The notes beneath the pieces were generated by a model. That model saw only the letters and a program-made list of their open reading frames with translations. It had not been told where the DNA came from and made no database searches. Of a stretch of DNA of 64,000 bases, positions 9,997-17,499 are shown one piece after another. Position numbers and translations under genes: made by a program. Source of the DNA: Atlantibacter hermannii (GTDB taxonomy: Bacteria; Pseudomonadota; Gammaproteobacteria; Enterobacterales; Enterobacteriaceae); contig LR134136.1 in NCBI GenBank assembly GCA_900635495.1, positions 3,038,001-3,102,000 of the forward strand. The letters run 5' to 3'. Every line of letters starts with the position of its first letter. Positions within the stretch are counted from its first letter, which is position 1.

Positions 9997-11554
9997 ATGG
10001 AATGGATTGCCGATCCATCAATTTGGGCGGGTTTAGCCACGCTGGTGGTACTCGAACTGGTGCTGGGTATTGATAACCTGGTGTTTATTGCCATCCTTGC
10101 GGAGAAGCTGCCCCCCCGCACAACGCGACAAAGCCCGGATAACCGGCCTTATCCTTGCGATGGTGATGCGCCTGCTGCTGCTGGCGTCTATCTCGTGGCT
10201 GGTCACCCTCACCCGTCCGCTGGTGGTGCTTTACGGTCACGGGTTCAGCGCCCGCGATCTGATCATGCTGTTCGGCGGGTTGTTCCTGCTGTTCAAAGCG
10301 ACCGTCGAGCTAAACGAACGGCTGGAGGGTAAGGATCATGAAAACCCGACCCAGCGGCGCGGCGCGAAGTTTTGGTCAGTGGTGGCGCAAATTGTCATCC
10401 TCGACGCTATTTTCTCGCTGGACTCGGTCATTACTGCGGTCGGCATGGTCGATCATCTGGCCGTGATGATGGCCGCCGTGGTGATCGCCATTTCGCTGAT
10501 GCTGCTGGCCAGCAAGGCGCTGACGCAGTTTGTGAATAACCACCCGACCATCGTGATCCTGTGTCTCAGCTTTCTGCTGATGATTGGCTTTAGCCTGATT
10601 GCCGATGGGTTTGGCTTTTCGATACCGAAAGGCTATCTGTACGCGGCGATTGGCTTCTCCATCATGATCGAATGCCTGAATCAGCTGGCGATGTTTAACC
10701 GACGCCGTTTTCTGTCGGCCAATATGTCGCTGCGCCAGCGCACCACGGAAGCCGTTATGCATTTGCTGAGCGGCAAGCATGAGAGCGCCGAGCTGGATGC
10801 GCAAACCGCTTCCCTGGTCGCCGACAACGCCAGTGTGCCGGTATTTAATAAGCAGGAACGGCTGATGATTGGTCGGGTGTTGAATCTGAATCAGCGCAGC
10901 GTCAGCAGCATTATGACGTCGCGCCACGATATCGAGCACATCGACATTAACGCCCCCGAAGAGCAAATCCGCCTGCTGTTGGACAGGAATCAGCATACCC
11001 GCGTGGTGGTGACCGCCGAGGATGAGATTCTGGGCGTGGTGCATATCCTCGACCTGCTGCAACAATCCCTGGCGGGCAATCCCCTCGATCTGGGCGCGCT
11101 GGTTAAGCAACCGCTGGTGTTCCCTGAAACGCTACAACTGCTTCATGCGCTTGAGCAATTCCGCAACGCCCGCACCCACTTTGCTTTTGTGGTGGATGAA
11201 TTCGGCTCTATTCAGGGGTTGGTGACGCTGAGCGACGTCATGGAGACCATCGCCGGCAACCTGCCCAACGAGGTGGAGGAGATCGATGCCCGCCACGATA
11301 TTCACCGCAATCAGGACGGGAGCTGGACCGCTAACGGCTATATGCCGCTGGAGGATCTGGTGCAGTTTGTGCCGCTGCCGCTGGATGATAAGCGGGAATA
11401 CCTCACCATCGCCGGGTTGTTGATGGAGTATCTCCAGCGGGTTCCCGCCGAGGGCGAAGAGGTGAAGGTGGGGGATTATGTGATTAAGACGCTGGAGGTG
11501 GAGAATCATCGTATTCAGAAAGTGATGATTTTTGCGCCTGCGGCGGAGGCATAG
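9997..11554 (+). CDS. yegH: YegH, TerC-family membrane protein with CBS pair (one frameshift)
   Basis: The gene starts MEWIADPSIWAGLATLVVLE at 9997 and continues as a multi-helix TerC-type membrane domain. A cytoplasmic CBS-domain pair (RVLNLNQRSVSSIMTSRHDI onward) and a C-terminal CorC/HlyC transporter-associated domain (MPLEDLVQFVPLPLDDKREY) follow. One +1 shift sits in the C7 run at 10111-10117; removing a C gives LPPAQRDKARITG and a 518-residue protein, close to E. coli YegH (527). The function is not established; the family is linked to metal or ion handling. It is divergent from wza, as in E. coli. Confidence 0.9.
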
Positions 11555-11593
11555 GGGTGATGTTCGCCTGGGCGGCGGGGATTCTTAGGTTTT

Positions 11594-11720
11594 GTGGAAT
11601 TGATTCGTTCGCTTCGGGTTGCGTGGCCTGTTTTGTTGGGTGGAATTGTTCCGTTCGCTTCGGGTAGCGTGGGCCTCGTTTGTAGGGTGGATTTGTTCCG
11701 TTCGCTTCAGGCAGCGGTGC
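11594..11720 (+). repeat. Short tandem units, left array
   Basis: Three degenerate units of about 45-48 bp follow each other. Each has the core TTCGTTCGCTTCGGG or TTCCGTTCGCTTC-GG, followed in the first two by G-GTGG-CCT, T-rich bases and GGGTGGA. They start near 11600, 11648 and 11694. The same unit occurs in opposite orientation at 12411-12515. Confidence 0.7.
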
Positions 11721-12156
11721 GCATCAATAGTCACCGGCGAACGCGACCGGGTTGGGGGCGCTCGCCGCCGCGCCCCCAACACCCCCGGCTCCCCCTGTCA
11801 CCCTCGCCGCTTCGCGGTCCCCTCGGCTTACCGCGTCCGGCTTCGGGACCGGGCGCGACGCCACATCCCTGTGGCTCACGCCCTCTGACGGCATCCATGC
11901 CGTCAGCCCCGGCCTCCCGCGCACGCCTCGGCGAGGGCGATGGGGTCCAACACCCCCGCGATAATTTCAGGTTTTTAATGGGACTGAAGTGTCGCGATGA
12001 GTATGGAAAAATAAAAAGAAAAGCGTGGATTGGGGGCGTTATCTCACAGCGACAAAAACCGTCCTGTAAAACATAAAAATCTGAAAGTTGGGGGGTTGGG
12101 TCCGGCATCAAAATCGCCGAGCCGGAATTGACGAGCCAGGTCATCCCCGCATGGAC

Positions 12157-12275
12157 AAAAGCGCCGGGAGCGCTTTTGAACGCCGCTTGCGGCGGCCCCG
12201 AAGGGGCGAGGCCCAAGGATGGGCCGAGTAATCCGGGCCTGAGGTCGGGAAAGGCAGGATGCCGTATCCCGACCG
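12157..12275. repeat. Chain of consecutive hairpins within the repeat block
   Basis: Adjacent perfect or near-perfect stems follow one another: CAAAAGCGC/GCGCTTTTG (12156-12178), CCGC/GCGG, GCCCCGAAGGGGC, GGCCCAAGGATGGGCC, and GGTCGGGA/TCCCGACC (12243-12274). A comparable chain lies in the left arm, including TGACGGCATCCATGCCGTCA (11886-11905) and CCACATCCCTGTGG. The structure could form in RNA or in single-stranded DNA. Its role is unknown. Confidence 0.65.
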
Positions 12276-12410
12276 ACCTGAAGCGAGGAAATGGAGGCGA
12301 GGGAACCGCGCAGCGGCGATTTTGCTGGCCGGGAGCCGGGGGTGTCGGGGGCGCGGCGGGGAGCGCCCCTGACACGTTCGCCGTCACTGAGGCCTCTGTG
12401 GATGAAAACG

Positions 12411-12515
12411 CCCCGAGCGAACGGAACCCTTCCACCCTACACAAGGCCCCGCAGCCCGAGCGAACGAAACCCTTCCATCTACAAAAAAGGCCCGCTACCC
12501 GAAGCGAACAGCCCC
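12411..12515 (-). repeat. Short tandem units, right array (inverted relative to the left)
   Basis: Read on the minus strand there are three units with cores GTTCGCTTCGGGTAGC, TTCGTTCGCTCGGGCTGC and TTCCGTTCGCTCGGG. They are separated by GGGCC or GGGGCC, T-rich bases and GTAG-GTGGAAGGG. These match the left array in sequence and order, giving an inverted arrangement across about 900 bp. The outermost unit ends next to the ybiT stop codon region. Confidence 0.7.
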
Positions 12516-12516
12516 C

Positions 12517-14112
12517 TTACCCTTCAATCCCCTTGCTCCGCAAGTACTCCTCATACCCACCAGAGAAATCAATAACCTTCTGCGGGGTAATCTCAATAAC
12601 ACGCGTCGCCAGCGAGCTCACAAACTCACGGTCGTGAGACACGAAAATTAAGGTTCCCTGATACATTTCCAGCGCCGCGTTCAGGGATTCGATGGATTCC
12701 ATATCCAGGTGGTTGGTCGGTTCATCCATCACCAGAATGTTTGGTTTTTCCATCATCAACTTACCAAACAGCATACGGCCCTTTTCACCACCAGAGAGCA
12801 CCTTAGCCGGTTTCTTGATGTCGTCCTGGCTGAACAGCAGACGGCCAAGAATGCTGCGCACCGCTTGTTCGTCGTCGCCTTCCTGCTTCCACTGGCTCAT
12901 CCAGTCAAATACCGTCAGGTCATTTTCAAACTCGTACTCGTGATCTTGCGCGTAATAGCCGATCTGCGCATTTTCAGACCACTTAACGGTACCGGCATCA
13001 GGCTGAAGTTCGCCCACCAGGGTTTTCAGCATGGTGGATTTACCGACGCCGTTCGCGCCGATGATGGCCACTTTTTCGCCCACTTCCAGCAGCAGATTGA
13101 AGTTTTTGAACAGCGCACCCTCATCAAAGCCTTTAGTAATCGCTTCCACTTCCAGCGCATTACGGAACAGCTTCTTATCCTGCTCAAAACGGATGAACGG
13201 GTTCTGGCGGCTTGAAGCTTTAACTTCTTCAAGCTTGATTTTGTCAATCTGACGGGCGCGCGAGGTCGCCTGACGGGATTTCGATGCGTTGGCGCTAAAA
13301 CGGCTGACGAAGGATTGCAGATCGGCAATTTGCGCTTTCTTCTTGGCGTTATCCGCAAGCAAACGCTCACGGGCCTGCGTCGCGGCCGTCATATATTCAT
13401 CGTAGTTGCCCGGATACACGCGCAGTTCGCCGTAATCCAGATCCGCCATGTGGGTGCAGACCATATTCAGGAAGTGACGGTCGTGCGAGATGATAATCAT
13501 GGTACTGTCGCGATCGTTGAGCGTCTGCTCCAGCCAACGGATGGTGTCGATGTCCAGGTTGTTGGTCGGTTCATCGAGCAGCAGAATGTCAGGGTTCGAG
13601 AACAGTGCCTGTGCCAGCAGCACACGTAGCTTCCAGCCTGGCGCGACTTCGCTCATCGGGCCGTAATGCTGTTCCACCGGAATACCGACGCCAAGCAGCA
13701 ATTCGCCCGCGCGCGCTTCGGCAGAATAACCGTCCATCTCGCCGTACATGACTTCGAGGTCGGCGACTTTGTACCCGTCTTCTTCGCTCATTTCCGGCAG
13801 TGAGTAAATACGGTCGCGTTCCTGCTTCACTTCCCACAGTTCGCCATGGCCCATGATGACCGTATCCAGAACGGTAAATTCTTCAAAGGCGAACTGATCC
13901 TGGCGCAGCTTACCGATGCGTTCATTAGGATCGAGAGAAACGTTGCCGAGCGTTGGCTCAAGGTCGCCGCCCAGGATCTTCATGAATGTAGATTTTCCGC
14001 TACCGTTGGCGCCAATCAGGCCGTAACGGTTGCCGCCGCCAAATTTGACGGAAATGTTTTCAAACAGCGGCTTACTGCCAAACTGCATAGTGACGTTGCT
14101 GGTAACTAACAC
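12517..14112 (-). CDS. ybiT: ABC-F family ATPase YbiT
   Basis: A 531-residue soluble protein with two ABC ATPase domains and no membrane part, typical of ABC-F translation factors. Walker A motifs are GANGSGKST near residue 32 and GANGVGKST in the second domain; LLLDEPTNNLD and LVMDEPTNHLD are the Walker B regions; LSGGEKGR is the second signature. The inter-domain linker is charged. E. coli YbiT (530 residues) is nearly identical. A GTG start at 14112 was chosen because it has AGGA 9 bases upstream and aligns with the E. coli start; an in-frame ATG at 14127 is the alternative. It is divergent from ldtB. Confidence 0.93.
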   Translation of the reverse strand: MLVTSNVTMQFGSKPLFENISVKFGGGNRYGLIGANGSGKSTFMKILGGDLEPTLGNVSLDPNERIGKLRQDQFAFEEFTVLDTVIMGHGELWEVKQERDRIYSLPEMSEEDGYKVADLEVMYGEMDGYSAEARAGELLLGVGIPVEQHYGPMSEVAPGWKLRVLLAQALFSNPDILLLDEPTNNLDIDTIRWLEQTLNDRDSTMIIISHDRHFLNMVCTHMADLDYGELRVYPGNYDEYMTAATQARERLLADNAKKKAQIADLQSFVSRFSANASKSRQATSRARQIDKIKLEEVKASSRQNPFIRFEQDKKLFRNALEVEAITKGFDEGALFKNFNLLLEVGEKVAIIGANGVGKSTMLKTLVGELQPDAGTVKWSENAQIGYYAQDHEYEFENDLTVFDWMSQWKQEGDDEQAVRSILGRLLFSQDDIKKPAKVLSGGEKGRMLFGKLMMEKPNILVMDEPTNHLDMESIESLNAALEMYQGTLIFVSHDREFVSSLATRVIEITPQKVIDFSGGYEEYLRSKGIEG

Positions 14113-14324
14113 GACGATATCCTGCAAGAAAATGTGATAAACGCCGCATTATGCCATAACTCCGAATTTAAATCGCCCCGCATCCGGTGGGCTATGCTGA
14201 CCAGAGTGAGTGAAAAAATGTGATATCATCCACATCAGAATTCCCAGCGCGCAATAATCCACCTATAATGCGCCCCCGGAATTGTAAATTTACCGCCGCT
14301 TAAGGCTCGACTACTCTGCACAAG

Positions 14325-15245
14325 ATGAACATGAAATTACGCACGCTTTTAGTAGCAGCTTTCGCTGTCATCGGTTTTTGTAAAACCGCCAATGCTGTGA
14401 CCTACCCACTGCCGACTGACGGCAGCCGTGTTGTCGGGCAAAACCAGGTGATCACCATTCCTGAAGGCAATAACGAGCCGCTGGAATATTTCGCCGCGCA
14501 ATATCAGATGGGTTTTTCCAATATGACGGAAGCCAACCCGGGCGTGGACCCTTACCTGCCAAAAGGCGGCACCATTTTAAATATTCCGCAGCAGCTGATC
14601 CTGCCGGATACGCCGCATGAAGGGATCGTGATTAACAGCGCCGAGATGCGCCTGTATTACTATCCGAAAGGAACGAATACCGTGATCGTGCTGCCAATCG
14701 GTATCGGTCAGTTGGGCAAAGACACCCCTATCAACTGGGTCACCAAAGTAGAGCGTAAGAAAGCGGGCCCGACATGGACCCCGACGGCGAAGATGCATGC
14801 GGAATACGCGGCAGCAGGCGAACCGCTGCCAGCCGTTGTCCCGGCAGGCCCGGATAACCCGATGGGTCTGTACGCACTCTATATTGGCCGCCTGTATGCT
14901 ATCCACGGTACTAACGCGAACTTCGGTATCGGCCTGCGCGTCAGCCACGGCTGTGTGCGTCTGCGTAACGACGACATTAAGTTCCTGTTTGATAACGTGC
15001 CGGTTGGTACCCGCGTACAGTTTATCAACGAGCCGGTGAAAGCCACCGTTGAGCCGGACGGCAGCCGCTATATTGAGGTTCACAATCCGCTTTCCACCAG
15101 CGAATCGCAGATTGAGAACAATGAAGTGGTGCCGATCACGTTGACACAGGCGGTGCAGACCGTTACCAGCCAACCTGATGCCGACCAGAGCATCGTTGAG
15201 CAGGCGCTTCAGAACCGTTCCGGTATGCCGGTACGTTTGAACTGA
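14325..15245 (+). CDS. ldtB: L,D-transpeptidase LdtB (YbiS)
   Basis: A 306-residue periplasmic L,D-transpeptidase, equal in length to E. coli LdtB. It has a signal peptide (cleavage after CKTANA), a LysM-like N-terminal region and a YkuD catalytic domain with the motif HGTNANFGIGLRVSHGCVRL, whose cysteine is the nucleophile. It attaches Braun's lipoprotein to meso-diaminopimelate in peptidoglycan. A bidirectional terminator follows at 15258-15290, and ybiR converges on it. Confidence 0.95.
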   Translation: MNMKLRTLLVAAFAVIGFCKTANAVTYPLPTDGSRVVGQNQVITIPEGNNEPLEYFAAQYQMGFSNMTEANPGVDPYLPKGGTILNIPQQLILPDTPHEGIVINSAEMRLYYYPKGTNTVIVLPIGIGQLGKDTPINWVTKVERKKAGPTWTPTAKMHAEYAAAGEPLPAVVPAGPDNPMGLYALYIGRLYAIHGTNANFGIGLRVSHGCVRLRNDDIKFLFDNVPVGTRVQFINEPVKATVEPDGSRYIEVHNPLSTSESQIENNEVVPITLTQAVQTVTSQPDADQSIVEQALQNRSGMPVRLN

Positions 15246-15257
15246 TTCATCAGTCAT

Positions 15258-15290
15258 AAAAAAGAGCGGCTTATCAGCCGCTCTTTTTTT
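15258..15290. terminator. Bidirectional terminator between ldtB and ybiR
   Basis: AAAAAAGAGCGGCTTATCAG continues into CCGCTCTTTTTTT: a GC-rich stem (GAGCGGCT with its complement) with an A tract before and a T tract after. It serves both convergent genes. Confidence 0.9.
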
Positions 15291-15297
15291 ATCTGCG

Positions 15298-16410
15298 TTA
15301 GCGCATCAACCAGAGAATGCCCCACCCCATCAGCATCCCCCATGCCAGTAACGGCAACGACCAGACGTGGAAACGCCACCAGATACGCCGATCGCCCGCC
15401 ATGCGTAAGGCGATAAGATTGGCAAGCGATCCTGGCAGCAGGCCGAACCCGCCAATATTCACCGCAAAAGCCAGCAGCGTTGACGGCTGAACATAGTTCA
15501 GCAGCAGAATGGTTGACGGCACATTGCTGATAAACTGCGACAGCCCCACGGCGAGTAAAAACAGTCCGCCGGATGAAAGCTGCGCCACGCCGGGCAAATT
15601 CTCCCGCAGGATCGGCAACTGAATAAGCAGGTGTACATCGATAAACATCACGATAAACACCAGCAACAGGCTCCAGTCAATGCTCAGCAGCACATTCCGC
15701 GCCACCAGTAAAAAACCTGCCGCGACCAGTAACAGCCCCCAGTGCTCAACGTGAAATTCCAGCGCGGCCAAAAACACCAGATACAGCACCAGGCTGGCCC
15801 ATACCAGACGAGGCTGCCAGTGATGCTGTTGTTCACGCGCCTGGTAACGCAGCGGTTTTGCCGGGAAGAAGAACCCGCACAGCACCATCAGGCTGATAAC
15901 CAGTACGGCGGCCAGCGGCAGCATCTGCCAGATAAAAGCGGCGAAGGAGAGGCCCGAGCGCCCCCACAGCAGAATGTTTTGCGGATTGCCGATGGGCGTT
16001 AGTAACGAACCGGCGTTAACGGCCAGCGCTTCAAAGATAATCAGCCGCGTCACCGGAATGCCGCACAGCTTTTTCAGGGTGATGGTGAGCGGCACCACGA
16101 TAAACAGCGCCACATCATTGGTTAAGAACGTGGAGAGCAGCGCGGCGCCGAACACCATAAACATCGCAAGTTGCCGTTCACTGGCGAAGCCTTTCACCAT
16201 CCGTCGCCCCAGCACATCAAAATAACCGCTGAGCTCAACACCTTTGGTTAGCATCATCAATCCGCTAAGGGTAATAATGGTGTGCCAGTCAATGGCCTGC
16301 GGCCATTGAGCGGGGGTAAAAGGAACGAAAAAGCTGACCGCAACGCCAATAATCACTAAAAGGTGCAAAAAACGATCGCGTAAGAAAGGACGCAAAACAT
16401 GCATGAGCAT
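15298..16410 (-). CDS. ybiR: Putative membrane transporter YbiR
   Basis: A 370-residue inner-membrane protein of the ArsB/NhaD ion transporter superfamily, with about ten hydrophobic segments and the conserved patches STFLTNDVALFIVVPL and NAGSLLTPIGNPQNILLWG. It is similar over its whole length to E. coli YbiR (372). The substrate is unknown. The start at 16410 (MLMHVLRPFLRD) lies directly after the mntR stop; the longer open frame upstream overlaps mntR and is not conserved. It is probably co-transcribed with mntR. Confidence 0.9.
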   Translation of the reverse strand: MLMHVLRPFLRDRFLHLLVIIGVAVSFFVPFTPAQWPQAIDWHTIITLSGLMMLTKGVELSGYFDVLGRRMVKGFASERQLAMFMVFGAALLSTFLTNDVALFIVVPLTITLKKLCGIPVTRLIIFEALAVNAGSLLTPIGNPQNILLWGRSGLSFAAFIWQMLPLAAVLVISLMVLCGFFFPAKPLRYQAREQQHHWQPRLVWASLVLYLVFLAALEFHVEHWGLLLVAAGFLLVARNVLLSIDWSLLLVFIVMFIDVHLLIQLPILRENLPGVAQLSSGGLFLLAVGLSQFISNVPSTILLLNYVQPSTLLAFAVNIGGFGLLPGSLANLIALRMAGDRRIWWRFHVWSLPLLAWGMLMGWGILWLMR

Positions 16411-16411
16411 T

Positions 16412-16882
16412 TTACTGGTCCTGACCGTGCTGTTCATTGAAGCGCTGAAAAACGCCGAGCGTCTCTTCGCTGACGTGATGTTCCATTCCTTCGGCATCGC
16501 GGCGGGCGGTATCCGGACTGACGCCGATGTTTAATAAAAATTGCTCAACGATATGGTGCCGTTCGCGGCTCGCCTGTGCGAGCTTTTCGCCTTCCGGCGT
16601 TAAAAAGACGCCGCGCCAGGGAATTTGCTCAATCAGCCCCACCGTCGCCAGCCGCTTAAGCATCTTTGCCACTGTCGGCTGTGAAACCCCTAAACGCGCC
16701 GCCATATCGACCTGGCGAGCCTCCCCCACTTCCCGGATAAGATCCGAAATCAATTCGACATAGTCATCTATAAGCTCGCGGCGGTGGGCTTCGCGGACCT
16801 GGCGAAACCCCTCTACATGCTCTTCGACATTGACCAGTTGCGTCACTTTTTTACTGTTTTGCTTACCTGCGCGACGACTCAT
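16412..16882 (-). CDS. mntR: Manganese-responsive transcriptional regulator MntR
   Basis: A 156-residue DtxR-family repressor matching E. coli MntR (155). The winged helix-turn-helix includes RQVDMAARLGVSQPTVAKML, and the dimerisation and metal-binding helices include the HHVSEETL region. Bound to Mn(II) it represses mntH and mntS and activates mntP. The gene is divergent from mntS, and the shared intergenic region carries an MntR palindrome at 16991-17008. Confidence 0.95.
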   Translation of the reverse strand: MSRRAGKQNSKKVTQLVNVEEHVEGFRQVREAHRRELIDDYVELISDLIREVGEARQVDMAARLGVSQPTVAKMLKRLATVGLIEQIPWRGVFLTPEGEKLAQASRERHHIVEQFLLNIGVSPDTARRDAEGMEHHVSEETLGVFQRFNEQHGQDQ

Positions 16883-16990
16883 TGTGCTTCCTCGTTACTG
16901 TGGCGCGATACGGTTAACGCGATCGTAGCGTGCATTGTAAACCACAGCCTCGTTAGCACAAAAAATTAACGAATTAGCCATAGCTATAGA

Positions 16991-17008
16991 ATATAGCCTA
17001 TGCTATAT
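16991..17008. promoter_or_regulatory. MntR operator
   Basis: ATATAGC-CTAT-GCTATAT is a perfect 7+4+7 inverted repeat. It fits the MntR box pattern (TAGC, four bases, GCTA) known from E. coli mntH and mntS. It lies 56 bp before the mntS start, between mntR and mntS, so MntR with manganese should repress mntS. Confidence 0.88.
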
Positions 17009-17063
17009 CTGTATGTATTCGCATCAGTGATGAATTTATTGATGACGAAAGAGGAGGTAACCG

Positions 17064-17186
17064 ATGAACGAATTCAAGAGGTGCATATCCGTGTTTAGCC
17101 ACTCACCGTTCCAGGTTCGCTTGCTGCTGATTGATTTAGTCTGTGATTACTTCAAACGCGTCGAACCGAAAAACTCTGCCAGATAG
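17064..17186 (+). CDS. mntS: Small manganese protein MntS
   Basis: A 40-residue protein, MNEFKRCISVFSHSPFQVRL and onward, with a very strong GAGGAGGT ribosome binding site. The first 20 residues match E. coli MntS (42 residues; MNEFKRCMRVFSHSPFKVRL). The second half (LLIDLVCDYFKRVEPKNSAR) differs clearly from E. coli. MntS raises the free manganese pool under starvation, apparently by inhibiting the exporter MntP. The MntR operator upstream and divergent mntR support the call. The locus was first described in E. coli as the RNA RybA. Confidence 0.92.
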   Translation: MNEFKRCISVFSHSPFQVRLLLIDLVCDYFKRVEPKNSAR

Positions 17187-17499
17187 CAGCGCTCAGCGGT
17201 TATCTGGCTGTTTAGCATTTGATGACGCTGTCATCATTTTGTAAAAATTTTTGTCTAATTTATTTCCCCTTTGTTGCCAGCAGTGGCCTGGTGTGTGTCG
17301 TTTCTTCATTTTGCAATCCGTCTCGCAAAACAATCTGTTAGTGCCAGTTGATCTTCTTATGTGTTAGCTCTATCTTCTTGCAGCCCTGCAATCAAAGCGG
17401 CTCGCAGATGCGGTCACGCCCTCTTCTATCCAGCTCTCAGGCAGGCTCTCAGACCCTTAACGCCAGGGTTCACGCATGGCGTTTTGTTGAAGTTGCGAT
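17187..17499. other. mntS-opgE intergenic region
   Basis: This 313-bp region holds no recognisable gene. A possible hairpin with arms AACGCCA and TGGCGTT, followed by TT (about 17459-17487), could end mntS transcription. An opgE promoter is presumably here, but I could not place it with confidence. Confidence 0.5.

Larger units (their letters stand above)
11555..12516. repeat. GC-rich inverted repeat block between yegH and ybiT
   Basis: No credible gene is present; all open frames here are low-complexity and overlap each other. The block is two divergent copies of one repeat facing each other. The left arm (11594 to about 11835) and the right arm (about 12290 to 12515, read in reverse complement) share, in the same order, short units with GTTCGCTTCGGG, then GGCGAACG, then GGGGCGCTC-CCGCCGCGCCCCC-ACACCCCCGGCTCCC, then CGCCGCT-CGCGGT-CCCTCG. 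Between the arms is a chain of hairpins. The centre (11970-12090) is AT-richer and unique. No transposase, terminal duplication or RNA gene was recognised. Confidence 0.75.

Noticed and set aside
11594..12444. Several overlapping open frames of 60-240 codons in the repeat block
   Set aside because: They occur in both strands and several frames at once, are proline-, arginine- and alanine-rich, start inside repeats and show no conserved domain. They are side effects of high GC content, not genes.
11594..12515. CRISPR array in the short-unit repeats
   Set aside because: Units are degenerate, only three per side, with no uniform spacers and no cas genes nearby.
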